Shown here piece by piece: positions 26,554 to 35,579 of a DNA stretch of 64,000 bases. Below the pieces are notes generated by a model. It saw nothing but the letters and a program-made list of their open reading frames with translations, searched no databases and was not told the origin of the DNA. The DNA comes from Desertimonas sp963786985 (lineage in GTDB: Bacteria > Actinomycetota > Acidimicrobiia > Acidimicrobiales > Ilumatobacteraceae). The stretch spans positions 32,528 through 96,527 of the forward strand of contig CAWBBL010000023.1 of NCBI GenBank assembly GCA_963786985.1. Direction: 5' to 3'. A program made the translations under genes and the position numbers. Position 1 is the stretch's first letter, and each line of letters starts with the position of its first letter.

Positions 26554-26946
26554 TCACCAACCGCTGAACGGCGGCTCGCGCAGGTCCGACTGGTTCCAGT
26601 AGTCGCGTTGGTCGACGACCAACCCGTCAGCACCGAAGCGCAAGATCGTCACCCCGGCCATCGTGAGGTCGGCGCCCGCTTCGGTCCAGTTCGCCCACCA
26701 CTCCACCGACGCGCGATCACCGCCGACGATCGGCTGGCCGAAGCGGCATTCAATGTCGTCCTCGACGGCGAAGTTTCGCTCCAGGTAGTCGCGCACTCCA
26801 GCGATGCCGACCTCTGGCTGACGGAGGACGAGCGCTCGATACCGGGCGTCCTCGGCGTAGAGCGCGACGATCGCGTCGACGTCCTTCGCCGGCCACGCCC
26901 GCTCCCAAACGTCGGCCCATCGACGGGCTGCCGCGGCACTGTCCAC
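26554..26946 (-). CDS. SnoaL/NTF2-like family protein
   Basis: The 130-residue single-domain protein starts VDSAAAARRWADVWERAWPA, followed by VDAIVALYAEDARY, YLERNFA, SVEWWANWTEAGADLTMAGV and DYWNQSD, the cone-shaped alpha+beta fold pattern of SnoaL-like proteins. These act as small isomerases, hydrolases or binding proteins. GTG start with weak ribosome site. It is convergent with the preceding gene. No catalytic residues can be assigned with confidence. Confidence 0.75.
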   Translation of the reverse strand: MDSAAAARRWADVWERAWPAKDVDAIVALYAEDARYRALVLRQPEVGIAGVRDYLERNFAVEDDIECRFGQPIVGGDRASVEWWANWTEAGADLTMAGVTILRFGADGLVVDQRDYWNQSDLREPPFSGW

Positions 26947-27033
26947 GGACCAACACGGTAGGCGCTCACCGAGCGTCGACTCCACGCCGCAACCCGTAGC
27001 GACGGTCGATCGGTCGTGGCATGATTGCGCCAA

Positions 27034-27827
27034 ATGTCTAGACAACTGGCGGACGGAGACGGGCGGCTCGCCGGTCGGCGGTGCGTGATCACGGGGGCCA
27101 CGGGGATGGCCGGCGCGGCCGCCCGGCTGTTCAGCGCCGCGGGTGCCGACGTGTTCGTCATCTCGATCGACGCCGCCGAGCATGCCGATCCCGATCGCTC
27201 CGCTGTTGCCGACCTCGCCGACGAGGCCGCCACCGTCGCCGCCTTCGCCGCGGCCCGCGCTCACCTCGGTCGTCTGGACGCTCTGTTCGCCGTCGCCGGC
27301 GGAAGCGGCCGACGGTTCGGCGACGGGCCGCTCCACGACGTTCCGCTGGCGGGGTGGGACACGACGATGGCGATCAACGCCACGACGACCTTCCTCGCCA
27401 CGCGCGAGGCACTGCGCTGGATGATCGACCAACCCGCCGACGACGACGGTCAGCGCGGTTCGATCGTGCTGATGTCCAGCGTCACGGCCTTCGACCCCTC
27501 CCCGCACTGGTTCGCCACCCACGCCTACGCCGCGGCCAAGGCGGCGATCACCGGGCTGATGCGCACGACCGCGGCGTACTACGCCGACCACGGGATCCGC
27601 GTCAACGCCCTCGCCCCGGCCACCGTCGACACGCCGATGGCGGCCCGCGCCGCCGGCAACGCGGCGACGGTCGAACACCTCAAGCGCAAGCAGCCGCTGG
27701 CCGGCGGGCTACTCGACCCCGACGACGTCGCCAGCGCCGCGCTGTTCCTGTGCAGCCGCGACAGCCGGATGATCACCGGACAGACACTGACCGTCGACGC
27801 CGGCTGGAGCGTTCGGGGCGACGAGCG

Positions 27828-27831
<4 letters not shown>
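27034..27831 (+). CDS. SDR oxidoreductase, first gene of sugar operon
   Basis: The 265-residue short-chain dehydrogenase has TGATGMAG at the cofactor loop, a DADVxxISIDAAE-like region after beta-2, catalytic Ser in VLMSSVTAF and YAAAK (Tyr, Lys), and C-terminal LTVDAGWSV. It probably oxidises a sugar or sugar-derived hydroxyl with NAD(P). The ATG overlaps an operator palindrome; a TTG three codons upstream is an alternative. The next gene overlaps as ATGA, and four more genes follow closely, so it heads a five-gene operon. Confidence 0.85.
27035..27044. promoter_or_regulatory. GntR-type operator (TGTCTAGACA)
   Basis: Perfect 10-base palindrome that includes the start codon of the SDR gene. 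Identical cores occur upstream of the SIS gene and of the dehydrogenase at 48.2 kb. It resembles the TCTAGAC core of DasR/NagR-type sites. Confidence 0.65.
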
Positions 27832-28858
<1,027 letters not shown>

Positions 28859-28862
<4 letters not shown>

Positions 28863-29728
28863 CGCTCATCGAACCGCTGCAGCGCGACGACGAGTTGCTC
28901 GCCGACATCGCCGCCGGCGACGCCAGCGCCGATGGGCACCTCCGACTGTGGTGGCTCGGCCAGGCCGGCTTCCTCGTGCAGTACGACGGCAGCCACCTGC
29001 TCCTCGATCCGTATCTCTCCGACTCGCTGACGACGAAGTACGCGGCGACCGACAAGCCGCACGTCCGCCTCACCGCCCGAGCCGTCGATCCGAAGTCGCT
29101 CGACATGGTCGACGTCGTCACGTCGAGCCACAACCACACCGACCACCTCGATCACGAGACGCTCTGGCCGCTGCTCGCCGCCAACCCGGCGTTGACGTTG
29201 GTGATCCCCGAGGCCAACCGGTCCTTCGTCGCCGAACGACTGCGCACCGACCCGGCGTGGCCGCGCGGACTCACTCACGGTGAGACGTTGGAGGTCGCCG
29301 GGTTCCGTGTCACTGCCGTCGCCGTCGCTCACGAGCAGCTCGACACCGACGAGCTCGACCGTCACCATCATCTCGGCTACCTCGTCGGCGTCGGGCCGTA
29401 CCTGTTGTTCCACTCCGGCGACGCCGTGCCGTACGAGGGGATGGCTGACGAGGTGCTCCGGCTCGCCGGCAGCCGGCGCCTCGACCTGGCGTTGCTGCCG
29501 ATCAACGGCCGCCTGCCCGAGCGTCGGGTGCCGGGCAACTTCTGGGGTGACGAGGCCGCCACGTTCGCCCACACCATCGGCGCTCGCCTCGTGGTGCCGA
29601 TGCACTACGAGATGTTCGCGTTCAACACCGAGACGCCCGAGCTGTTCATCGCCACCGCCGAACAACTCGGCCAGCCGTACCGCGTGCTGCGCTGCGGCGA
29701 ACTGCTGGACATCGATCCGAACTCCTGA
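28859..29728 (+). CDS. metallo-beta-lactamase-fold hydrolase, UlaG-like
   Basis: The 289-residue protein has the metal-binding motif HNHTDHLDH (His91, His93, Asp95, His96), a later HSGDAVPYEG and PMHYEMF. UlaG-type members open lactones such as L-ascorbate 6-phosphate; others hydrolyse cyclic phosphodiesters or N-acyl groups. The GTG start overlaps the previous stop (GTGA). In this operon it could open a lactone formed by the upstream dehydrogenase; the substrate is not determined. Confidence 0.8.
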
Positions 29729-29743
29729 CGAAAGGGAAACCCG

Positions 29744-30466
29744 ATGACGATCACTGAAGCCTTCACGGCCGAGACGATCACCGAGCAACGGATCGCCAAG
29801 ACGATCGACCACTCGCTGCTCAAGCCCGAACTGACCGTCGACGACGTGCTCGCCGGCTGCGAGATCGCCGCCACCTACGACGTCGCCTCGGTCTGTTGCC
29901 GGCCGATCGACGTCGAGCGCTGCCGCGACGCGCTCGCCGGCACGAACGTGCTCGTCAGCACCGTGATCGGGTTCCCGCACGGTTCCAACCTCACGGCCAC
30001 CAAGGTCTTCGAGGCCCAGCGGGCCGTGGCGCAGGGCGCCGTCGAGTTGGACATGGTGCTGCAGATCGGGCTCCTCCGATCCGGACTGGTCGAGGCGGTG
30101 CGCGACGACATCGCCGCGGTCGTCGACGCCGCCGGCGACGCCGCGATCGTCAAGGTGATCCTCGAGAACGTGTTCCTCACCGACGACGAGAAGGTCGCCG
30201 GGTGCCGCGCCGCCGAGGAAGCCGGCGCCGCGTACGTGAAGACCTCGACGGGCTACGCGTCGGGCGGGGCGACGCTCGACGACCTGCGCCTGATGCGGGC
30301 GACGGTGTCGCCGCACATCAAGGTCAAGGCGGCCGGCGGAGTGCGCACGCTCGACGCCCTGATCGACTGCATCAACGTGGGCATCGACCGCTGCGGCGCC
30401 ACGGCGACGGCGGCGATCATCGACGACCTGCGCGCCCGCCAGGGTCTGGGCGGTGCCCAGGCATGA
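29744..30466 (+). CDS. deoC: deoxyribose-phosphate aldolase
   Basis: The 240-residue class I aldolase has Schiff-base Lys166 in YVKTSTGY, partner Lys195 in IKVKAAGG and Asp103 in ELDMV. It cleaves 2-deoxy-D-ribose 5-phosphate to acetaldehyde and glyceraldehyde 3-phosphate, or a related ketose phosphate. GAAAGGGAAA precedes the ATG. It links the operon's sugar product to central metabolism. As no nucleoside phosphorylase is nearby, it may act on a different deoxysugar phosphate. Confidence 0.9.
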   Translation: MTITEAFTAETITEQRIAKTIDHSLLKPELTVDDVLAGCEIAATYDVASVCCRPIDVERCRDALAGTNVLVSTVIGFPHGSNLTATKVFEAQRAVAQGAVELDMVLQIGLLRSGLVEAVRDDIAAVVDAAGDAAIVKVILENVFLTDDEKVAGCRAAEEAGAAYVKTSTGYASGGATLDDLRLMRATVSPHIKVKAAGGVRTLDALIDCINVGIDRCGATATAAIIDDLRARQGLGGAQA

Positions 30467-30481
30467 CGGCCTGAGAGCGAG

Positions 30482-31390
30482 ATGGCGGGGCGCTGGCTGG
30501 GGCTCGATCTCGGCGGCACGAACATCAAGTCCGTCGTTCTCGACGACGTCCAGGTCGTCGGGTGCGATCAGCGGGCCGCCGGTGCCGAGCACGGCCCATC
30601 GACGGTGATCGCCAACCTCGCCGCGGCCGGCATCGAGGCGATCGAGCGGTGGGGGCCGGTCGACGGCGCGGCCGTCGGCGTGCCGGGGTTGTTCGACGAC
30701 CGCACCGGAGCGATCGAGTTCTTCCCCAACCTGCCGGGAGCGTGGCGGGGCGAACCGATGACCGCCCCGCTGGAAGCCGTGTTCGGCGTGCCGACATCGA
30801 TCATCAACGACGCCCGGGCGTTCACCCTCGCCGAATCGCGCCTCGGTGCGGCAGCCGGATGCGAGACAGTCGCCGCGCTGGTCCTCGGCACCGGCATCGG
30901 CGGCGGGGTTGTCGTCGGTGGCCGGCTGCACTTCGGCCGCATGGGACGGGCGGGCGAGTTGTCGCATCAGGTGGTCGTCCCGGGCGGCCCGCCGTGCTCG
31001 TGCGGGAACCGCGGCTGTCTGGAAGTGCTCGCCGCTTCCGGGGCGATCACCCGCCTGGCCGGAACGGCGACGGTGCACGAGGCGTTCGCTGCCGCGGCGC
31101 GCGGCGACGAGCAGGCCGGCGCTGCCGTCGCCGAGGTCACCGACTATCTCGGCATCGCCATCGCCAACATCGTGACCGTGCTCGTGCCCGAGCGCGTCGT
31201 CATCGGAGGCGGCGTCGCCGAGGCCGGCGACGCGCTGCTGTCGCTCGTGCGCGAGGCGACCGCCCGACACTGCGTGCTCGTTCCCCCCGACTGGTACGAG
31301 GTCGTGCTCGCCGAGCTCGGCCCGCACGCCGGGGCGATCGGGGCCGCCCTGTGGGCGCGGGACCAGGCGGCAGACGCCCGCGCCCCTTGA
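30482..31390 (+). CDS. ROK family sugar kinase
   Basis: The 302-residue kinase begins WLGLDLGGTNIKSVVL (phosphate-1 loop), with catalytic Asp110 in IINDARAF, Glu159 and His162 in GELSHQVV, and the zinc knuckle CSCGNRGCLE (Cys172, 174, 179). It phosphorylates a hexose or amino sugar with ATP. There is no N-terminal DNA-binding domain, so it is an enzyme rather than a repressor. It ends the SDR-headed operon and would provide the phosphorylated substrate for the SIS protein and aldolase. Confidence 0.85.
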   Translation: MAGRWLGLDLGGTNIKSVVLDDVQVVGCDQRAAGAEHGPSTVIANLAAAGIEAIERWGPVDGAAVGVPGLFDDRTGAIEFFPNLPGAWRGEPMTAPLEAVFGVPTSIINDARAFTLAESRLGAAAGCETVAALVLGTGIGGGVVVGGRLHFGRMGRAGELSHQVVVPGGPPCSCGNRGCLEVLAASGAITRLAGTATVHEAFAAAARGDEQAGAAVAEVTDYLGIAIANIVTVLVPERVVIGGGVAEAGDALLSLVREATARHCVLVPPDWYEVVLAELGPHAGAIGAALWARDQAADARAP

Positions 31391-31435
31391 TCTGGGGAAG
31401 TTCCGTGTCAGACGTCGACACGAATCTTCCCCAGA
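31391..31435. terminator. long hairpin between convergent operons
   Basis: A 19-bp stem with two mismatches and a 7-base loop starts right after the ROK kinase stop. Its arms match those of the hairpin at 23.6 kb (CTGGGGAAG...GTGTC). It is probably a terminator for one or both converging operons. Confidence 0.6.
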
Positions 31436-31443
31436 AGGCGGAA

Positions 31444-31517
31444 TGACACGGATCTTCCCCAGATGCGGGGTCAGGCGGGGTGACACGGATCTTCCCCAGA
31501 TGGGGGGTCAGGCGGGG
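31444..31517. repeat. two tandem 37-bp copies carrying hairpin arm and gene end
   Basis: Each copy reads GACACGGATCTTCCCCAGAT, then a G-run and GTCAGGCGGGG. It combines one arm of the long hairpin with the last codons and stop of the GntR gene, as if the junction had been duplicated in tandem. Confidence 0.65.
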
Positions 31518-32167
31518 TGCGTGTGGACGACGTCGATGACGTAGCGGTCGGCGACGTAGCGCGACTCGGTGCGCTCGAACGGGCGGCCGTGCTGGTCGAA
31601 CAGCAGGCGCAGCTCGACGAGCAACGCCGTGCGCGGGGCGACCTCGAGCAGCCGCGACTCGGCGCTCGTCACGAGCCTGGCGGTGACCGTTCCGGTCGCC
31701 GACGTCGCCACCACCCCGAGGCGGCCGAGCTCGTCGTGCAGCGAGTTGACCTCGAGGTTCCTGTCGAGCACGGCGCGGTGCTCGATCACCACCGCGGCGT
31801 CCTCGAAGGCGATCGGCACGCCGTCGGCGAGACGCACGCGCTCGATACGCACGACGTCGGCACCGTCGGCCAAGCGCAGGTCGGCGAGCTCCTCCGGGCG
31901 GGCCGCGTCGACGCCCGCCGACACCAGCCGCGACGTCGCCGACATCCCACGCCGCGCCATCTCCTCGGTGAACGACAAGAACACGCCCGGCCGGCGGTGC
32001 ATCGGCCGCGCCGCGACGAACGTCCCGCGGCCGCGCTGGCGGTCGACCAGACCGGCGACGACCAGTTCCTGCACGGCCTGACGGACGGTCATCCGGCTGA
32101 CGTCGAAGCGCGCGCACAGCTCGGCCTCGGTGGGCAGGGCATCGCCGGGCGATCCGGCGGCGATCAA
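31508..32167 (-). CDS. GntR family transcriptional regulator (HutC subfamily)
   Basis: A winged helix-turn-helix (ALPTEAELCARFDVSRMTVR...GRGTFVA) is followed by a UTRA ligand domain (VFLSFTEEMARRGMSATSRL...ESRYVADRYVIDV). It is a repressor that releases DNA when a sugar phosphate binds. The only canonical start is a TTG at 32167, which lies inside the first helix; the missing start of the domain (ARYRDIEAHLREL) is encoded in frame upstream, but no ATG, GTG or TTG exists before the stop at 32254. A non-canonical start or a lost base is likely. Divergent from the SIS gene over a shared operator. Confidence 0.8.
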   Translation of the reverse strand: MIAAGSPGDALPTEAELCARFDVSRMTVRQAVQELVVAGLVDRQRGRGTFVAARPMHRRPGVFLSFTEEMARRGMSATSRLVSAGVDAARPEELADLRLADGADVVRIERVRLADGVPIAFEDAAVVIEHRAVLDRNLEVNSLHDELGRLGVVATSATGTVTARLVTSAESRLLEVAPRTALLVELRLLFDQHGRPFERTESRYVADRYVIDVVHTHPA

Positions 32168-32247
32168 CTCGCGCAGGTGGGCCTCGATGTCGCGGTAGCG
32201 GGCGCTGCTCGTTGACGTGCCGACGGGCTGACTGTACGTTGCGGAAG

Positions 32248-32259
32248 TTGTCTAGACAA
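32248..32259. promoter_or_regulatory. GntR-type operator between regulator and SIS gene
   Basis: Perfect palindrome TTGTCTAGACAA between the divergent GntR and SIS genes, the standard place for autoregulation. TAGACA within it could also serve as a -10 element. Confidence 0.7.
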
Positions 32260-33039
32260 AGTGTCAGCGGACGGTGGATCACGGCGGCGGGCGAACTGCT
32301 CGACCGCTTGTGGAGCACACAGTCCGAGGCGATCGGCGAAGCCGCCGCGCTGTGCGCCGCGGCGATCGGCAGCGGAGGGCTCGTCCACCTGTTCGGCACG
32401 GGGCACAGCCGGATTCCCGTCGAGGAGATGTTCCCGCGCTACGGCTCGTATCCCGGGTTCCACCCGATCGTCGAACTGTCGACGACGTTCCACACCCAGG
32501 TCGTCGGCGCCAACGGCCAGCGCCAGGCCATGTTCATCGAGCGGGTCGAGGGCCTCGCCGAGGTGATCCTCGCCAACTTCCGGCTGGCCCCGCCCGACGC
32601 GATGATCGTGTTCAGCGCCGGCGGCCACGGGGCCAACGGCATCGAGATGGCCGCCGGCGCCCGGCGTCGTGGCCTCCCCGTGATCGCCGTGACGTCGCTC
32701 GCCCAGTCGAACGCCGTCCCGCCGACGCACTCCACGGGAACCCGGCTGTACGACCACGCCGATGTCGTCATCGACCTGTGTACCCCGGCGGCCGATGCCC
32801 TCGTCAGCCTCGACGGGCTGGAGAGTCCGGTCGGGCCGGGCTCGTCGATCGCCGCCATCGCCGTCGTCAACGAGATCAAGGTGCAGACTGCCGCCCGGCT
32901 CGTCGAGCGCGGCGTGATGCCCCCGGTGCTGACGAGCGCGTCGGTGGTCGGTGCCGAGCGGTCCGCCGAGCTGTTCGACGCCGCCTACGGCGAGCACGCC
33001 CGCCGCGCCGCCGCCGTCCTCGCCGCGGGAGATCCGTGA
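32248..33039 (+). CDS. SIS-domain phosphosugar-binding protein
   Basis: A protein of about 263 residues with a sugar isomerase fold: LVHLFGTGHSRIPVEEMFPR near the N-terminus (phosphate-binding GTGHS), then AMFIERVEGL, MIVFSAGGHGANGIEMA and VIAVTS. Such proteins isomerise or deaminate phosphosugars or sense them. The start is uncertain: the frame has only TTG codons (this one within the operator, another at 32212) and no clear ribosome site. It ends 5 bases from the convergent ROK repressor. It is probably controlled by the divergent GntR protein. Confidence 0.8.
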   Translation: MSRQSVSGRWITAAGELLDRLWSTQSEAIGEAAALCAAAIGSGGLVHLFGTGHSRIPVEEMFPRYGSYPGFHPIVELSTTFHTQVVGANGQRQAMFIERVEGLAEVILANFRLAPPDAMIVFSAGGHGANGIEMAAGARRRGLPVIAVTSLAQSNAVPPTHSTGTRLYDHADVVIDLCTPAADALVSLDGLESPVGPGSSIAAIAVVNEIKVQTAARLVERGVMPPVLTSASVVGAERSAELFDAAYGEHARRAAAVLAAGDP

Positions 33040-33044
33040 CGTTC

Positions 33045-34229
33045 TCAGGCGAGCAACGCGTCGATGGCGGCGGGCGCGAGGACCTGCTCGATCGCCAGCA
33101 CCGCGGCGCCGACGATCCCGGCATGGACCCCCGACGCCGAGGCGACGATGCGCAGGTCGGCGGTGGCCAGCGGCAGCGAACGCTGGTACACGACCTCGCG
33201 CACACCGGCGAGCAGTGGGTCGCCGGCCTCGGCGAGCGAGCCGCCGATGACGATGATGCTCGGGTTGAGCAGGCTCACGGCGCTGGCCAGCACGGCGCCG
33301 ATCGTCCGGCCGGCATCACGGATCAGGCCGATCGCCTCCGTCGATCCGGATCTCGCCAGGGCCACGACATCGCGGCTCGATCCGCTGTCGATTCCGAGCT
33401 CGCTCAACCCGCGAGCGACGGCGGCCCCGGACGCCACCGCCTCCAGGCAACCGACGTTGCCGCACCGGCACACCGCCGACACGTCGCCGGGCACCTGCAC
33501 GTGGCCGAGGTCGCCGGCGGCTCCCCTGGCGCCGCGGCACAGCTCCCCGTCGAGGATGATCCCACAGCCGATCCCGGTCGCCACCTTGACGAACATCAGG
33601 TGATCGACGTCCGGGAAGGCCAAGAAGCGTTCGCCGAGAGCCATCACGTTGACGTCGTTGTCGACCACCACATCGGCGCGCAGCGACTGGCGCACGAATC
33701 CCGCGACGTCGAAACCGTCCCACCCGGGCATGATCGGCGGGCTCGTCGGCCGGCCGGTGGCGAACTCGACCGGCCCCGGCAGACCGATCCCCACGCCGAC
33801 GACATCACCGAGGCGGCGACCGGCGCGGCGGACGAGCACCCGGCTGCGATCGACGACCCACGTCAGGACCTTCTCCGGGCCGACAGAAACGTCGAGGTCG
33901 ACGACCTCGTCGGCGAGCACGTTGGCGGCCAGGTCGGTCACGGCCAGGCGCACGTGGGTGGCCCCGACGTCGACGCCGAGGACGAGCCGCGCCCGCGGAT
34001 TGAAGGCAAAACGGGCCGGTGGGCGACCGCCACTCGACGTGGCCTCACCGGCCGCACCAACCAGCTTGCTGGCCACCAGGGTGTCGATGCGCTGAGCGAC
34101 GGTCGACCGGCCGAGGCCCGTCGCGACGGCCAGCTCACTGCGCGTGCGCGGCGCACCGTCGCGGAGCAACTGGAGCAAGGCCCCGGCGCTGCCGGCTGGT
34201 TGGCTCCCCACCGTCGTATTGAACCACAT
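33045..34229 (-). CDS. ROK family transcriptional repressor
   Basis: The 394-residue protein has an N-terminal winged helix-turn-helix (RTRSELAVATGLGRSTVAQR) fused to a ROK domain with VLGVDVGATHVRLAV, VDNDVNVMAL and the zinc knuckle CRCGNVGCLE. NagC/XylR-like members repress sugar genes and release DNA on sugar or sugar-phosphate binding. GAGGGAAAG precedes the ATG. It is divergent from the second sugar ABC operon, its most likely target. Confidence 0.9.
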   Translation of the reverse strand: MWFNTTVGSQPAGSAGALLQLLRDGAPRTRSELAVATGLGRSTVAQRIDTLVASKLVGAAGEATSSGGRPPARFAFNPRARLVLGVDVGATHVRLAVTDLAANVLADEVVDLDVSVGPEKVLTWVVDRSRVLVRRAGRRLGDVVGVGIGLPGPVEFATGRPTSPPIMPGWDGFDVAGFVRQSLRADVVVDNDVNVMALGERFLAFPDVDHLMFVKVATGIGCGIILDGELCRGARGAAGDLGHVQVPGDVSAVCRCGNVGCLEAVASGAAVARGLSELGIDSGSSRDVVALARSGSTEAIGLIRDAGRTIGAVLASAVSLLNPSIIVIGGSLAEAGDPLLAGVREVVYQRSLPLATADLRIVASASGVHAGIVGAAVLAIEQVLAPAAIDALLA

Positions 34230-34260
34230 CGACTTTCCCTCGCACCAGTGCGTCTTCTGC

Positions 34261-34288
34261 TTGACAAGTGGCAGAAGTCGTCTAGGGT
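34261..34288 (+). promoter_or_regulatory. promoter of second sugar ABC operon
   Basis: TTGACA, a 16-base spacer and TAGGGT match the vegetative -35/-10 pattern of actinobacteria. The segment AGTCGTCTAG around the -10 resembles a degenerate half of the TTGTCTAGACAA operator. The start codon lies about 100 bases downstream. Confidence 0.6.
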
Positions 34289-34390
34289 CGGGGGCACCGA
34301 GCGGCCCGCGGGGACGTGGCGCTCGCATCGTTCTCCTGACCATCAGGGGCCAGCCAGGAGACACCTGGCGCGAACAAGGGGGAGACCCAC

Positions 34391-35488
34391 ATGAGAAAAC
34401 AACTCGGCATCGCCGCCGTGTCGGCGGTGGCCCTGACCTTCGCCACTGGCGCAGCGGCAGGCGCTTCGACCGACACCACCGAACCAGCCGGCACCGAACC
34501 AGCAGGCACCGAACCGGCCGGCAGCGCACCCACCGGCTCGGCAGCGGCCGGCGGTGACTTCGTCATCGGCGTGAGCAACACCCTCGCCGGCAACGGCTGG
34601 CGGGAGGAGATGATCTGCTCGGTGAAGGCTCAGTCGCTCGCCAGCGGCCAGGTCTCCGAAGTGATCGCCATCTCCCGCAACGGCGGCCCGACCGAGCAGA
34701 TCCAGGATCTCCAGAACCTCATCTCGCAGGGCGTCAACGCGATCATCATCAACCCGTCCGACCGCGAGCAGCTCAACCCGGTCATCGAGGAGGCGATCGC
34801 CCAGGGCATCGTCGTCGTCGCGGTCGACCAGGCGGTCACCGCCGAGGGTGCCTACGTCGCCACCAACGACCAGGTCGAGTACGGGCGTCTCGGTGCCCAG
34901 TGGCTGGCCGACGACCTCGGTGGTGAAGGCAGCGTGCTGTACATGCGCGGCATCGAAGGCGTTCCCGCCGACGACGACCGCCACGCCGGCTTCAGCGAAG
35001 TGATGGAGCAGTACCCCGACATCGAGATCAAGGAAGTGTTCAGCGGCTGGGACTACACCCAGGGCGGCGACCTCGCCGTGCAGGAGCTGACCGCCGCCGA
35101 CTACGACGGGATCTGGACGTCGGGCATCGACTACACAGTCGTCAACGCCTTCGACACCGTCGGCAAGGAGCCGGTGCCGGTCATCGGCGCCGACAACAAC
35201 GAGTTCATCAACCAGCTGATCAACGGTCAGCCCGGTGCGCTCGTGACCAACCCCGCCGTGATCGGTGCCGTCGGCACGCAGGTTGCCCTCGACGCGCTCA
35301 CCGGTGGCGAGCCCGAGCAGGTGACCACCCTGACGCCGCAGATCTGGGACCTCGAGAACAACCAGGCCGAGCTCGAGGAGAACTACTTCCCCGACCGTGA
35401 CGCCACGTTCAGCTCGGCCGTCTCGGTGGAGGGCTACACCAACTACACGCCCGAGCAGCTCTTCGAGTGCAAGGGCCCCGGGGAGTAA
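34391..35488 (+). CDS. sugar ABC transporter substrate-binding protein
   Basis: The 365-residue exported protein has a signal peptide (LGIAAVSAVALTFATGAAAGA), an EPAGT-repeat linker and a type I periplasmic-binding fold (FVIGVSNTLAGNGWREEMIC, NAIIINPSDREQLNP, VVAVDQAV, IGADNNEF). It binds the substrate sugar of the island for import. AAGGGGGAGA lies before the ATG. It is the first and probably most expressed gene of its operon, since a strong hairpin follows before the ATPase gene. Confidence 0.9.
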   Translation: MRKQLGIAAVSAVALTFATGAAAGASTDTTEPAGTEPAGTEPAGSAPTGSAAAGGDFVIGVSNTLAGNGWREEMICSVKAQSLASGQVSEVIAISRNGGPTEQIQDLQNLISQGVNAIIINPSDREQLNPVIEEAIAQGIVVVAVDQAVTAEGAYVATNDQVEYGRLGAQWLADDLGGEGSVLYMRGIEGVPADDDRHAGFSEVMEQYPDIEIKEVFSGWDYTQGGDLAVQELTAADYDGIWTSGIDYTVVNAFDTVGKEPVPVIGADNNEFINQLINGQPGALVTNPAVIGAVGTQVALDALTGGEPEQVTTLTPQIWDLENNQAELEENYFPDRDATFSSAVSVEGYTNYTPEQLFECKGPGE

Positions 35489-35504
35489 CCGGACATCACC
35501 TAGC

Positions 35505-35551
35505 TTTGCGTCAGCCGGACGACTCACAATGGGTCGTCCGGCTGACGCAAA
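35505..35551 (+). terminator. attenuating hairpin between binding protein and ATPase genes
   Basis: A perfect 19-bp stem (TTTGCGTCAGCCGGACGAC and complement) with a 9-base loop lies 17 bases after the binding-protein stop. It likely stops most transcripts or protects the upstream message, giving excess binding protein. Confidence 0.65.
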
Positions 35552-35579
35552 CGATGTTGACGGGGGATCATCGAGCGCC

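Noticed and set aside
31444..31517. Tandem repeats as a possible CRISPR array
   Set aside because: Only two adjacent copies, no spacers between them, no cas genes, and they include a gene end and hairpin arm.
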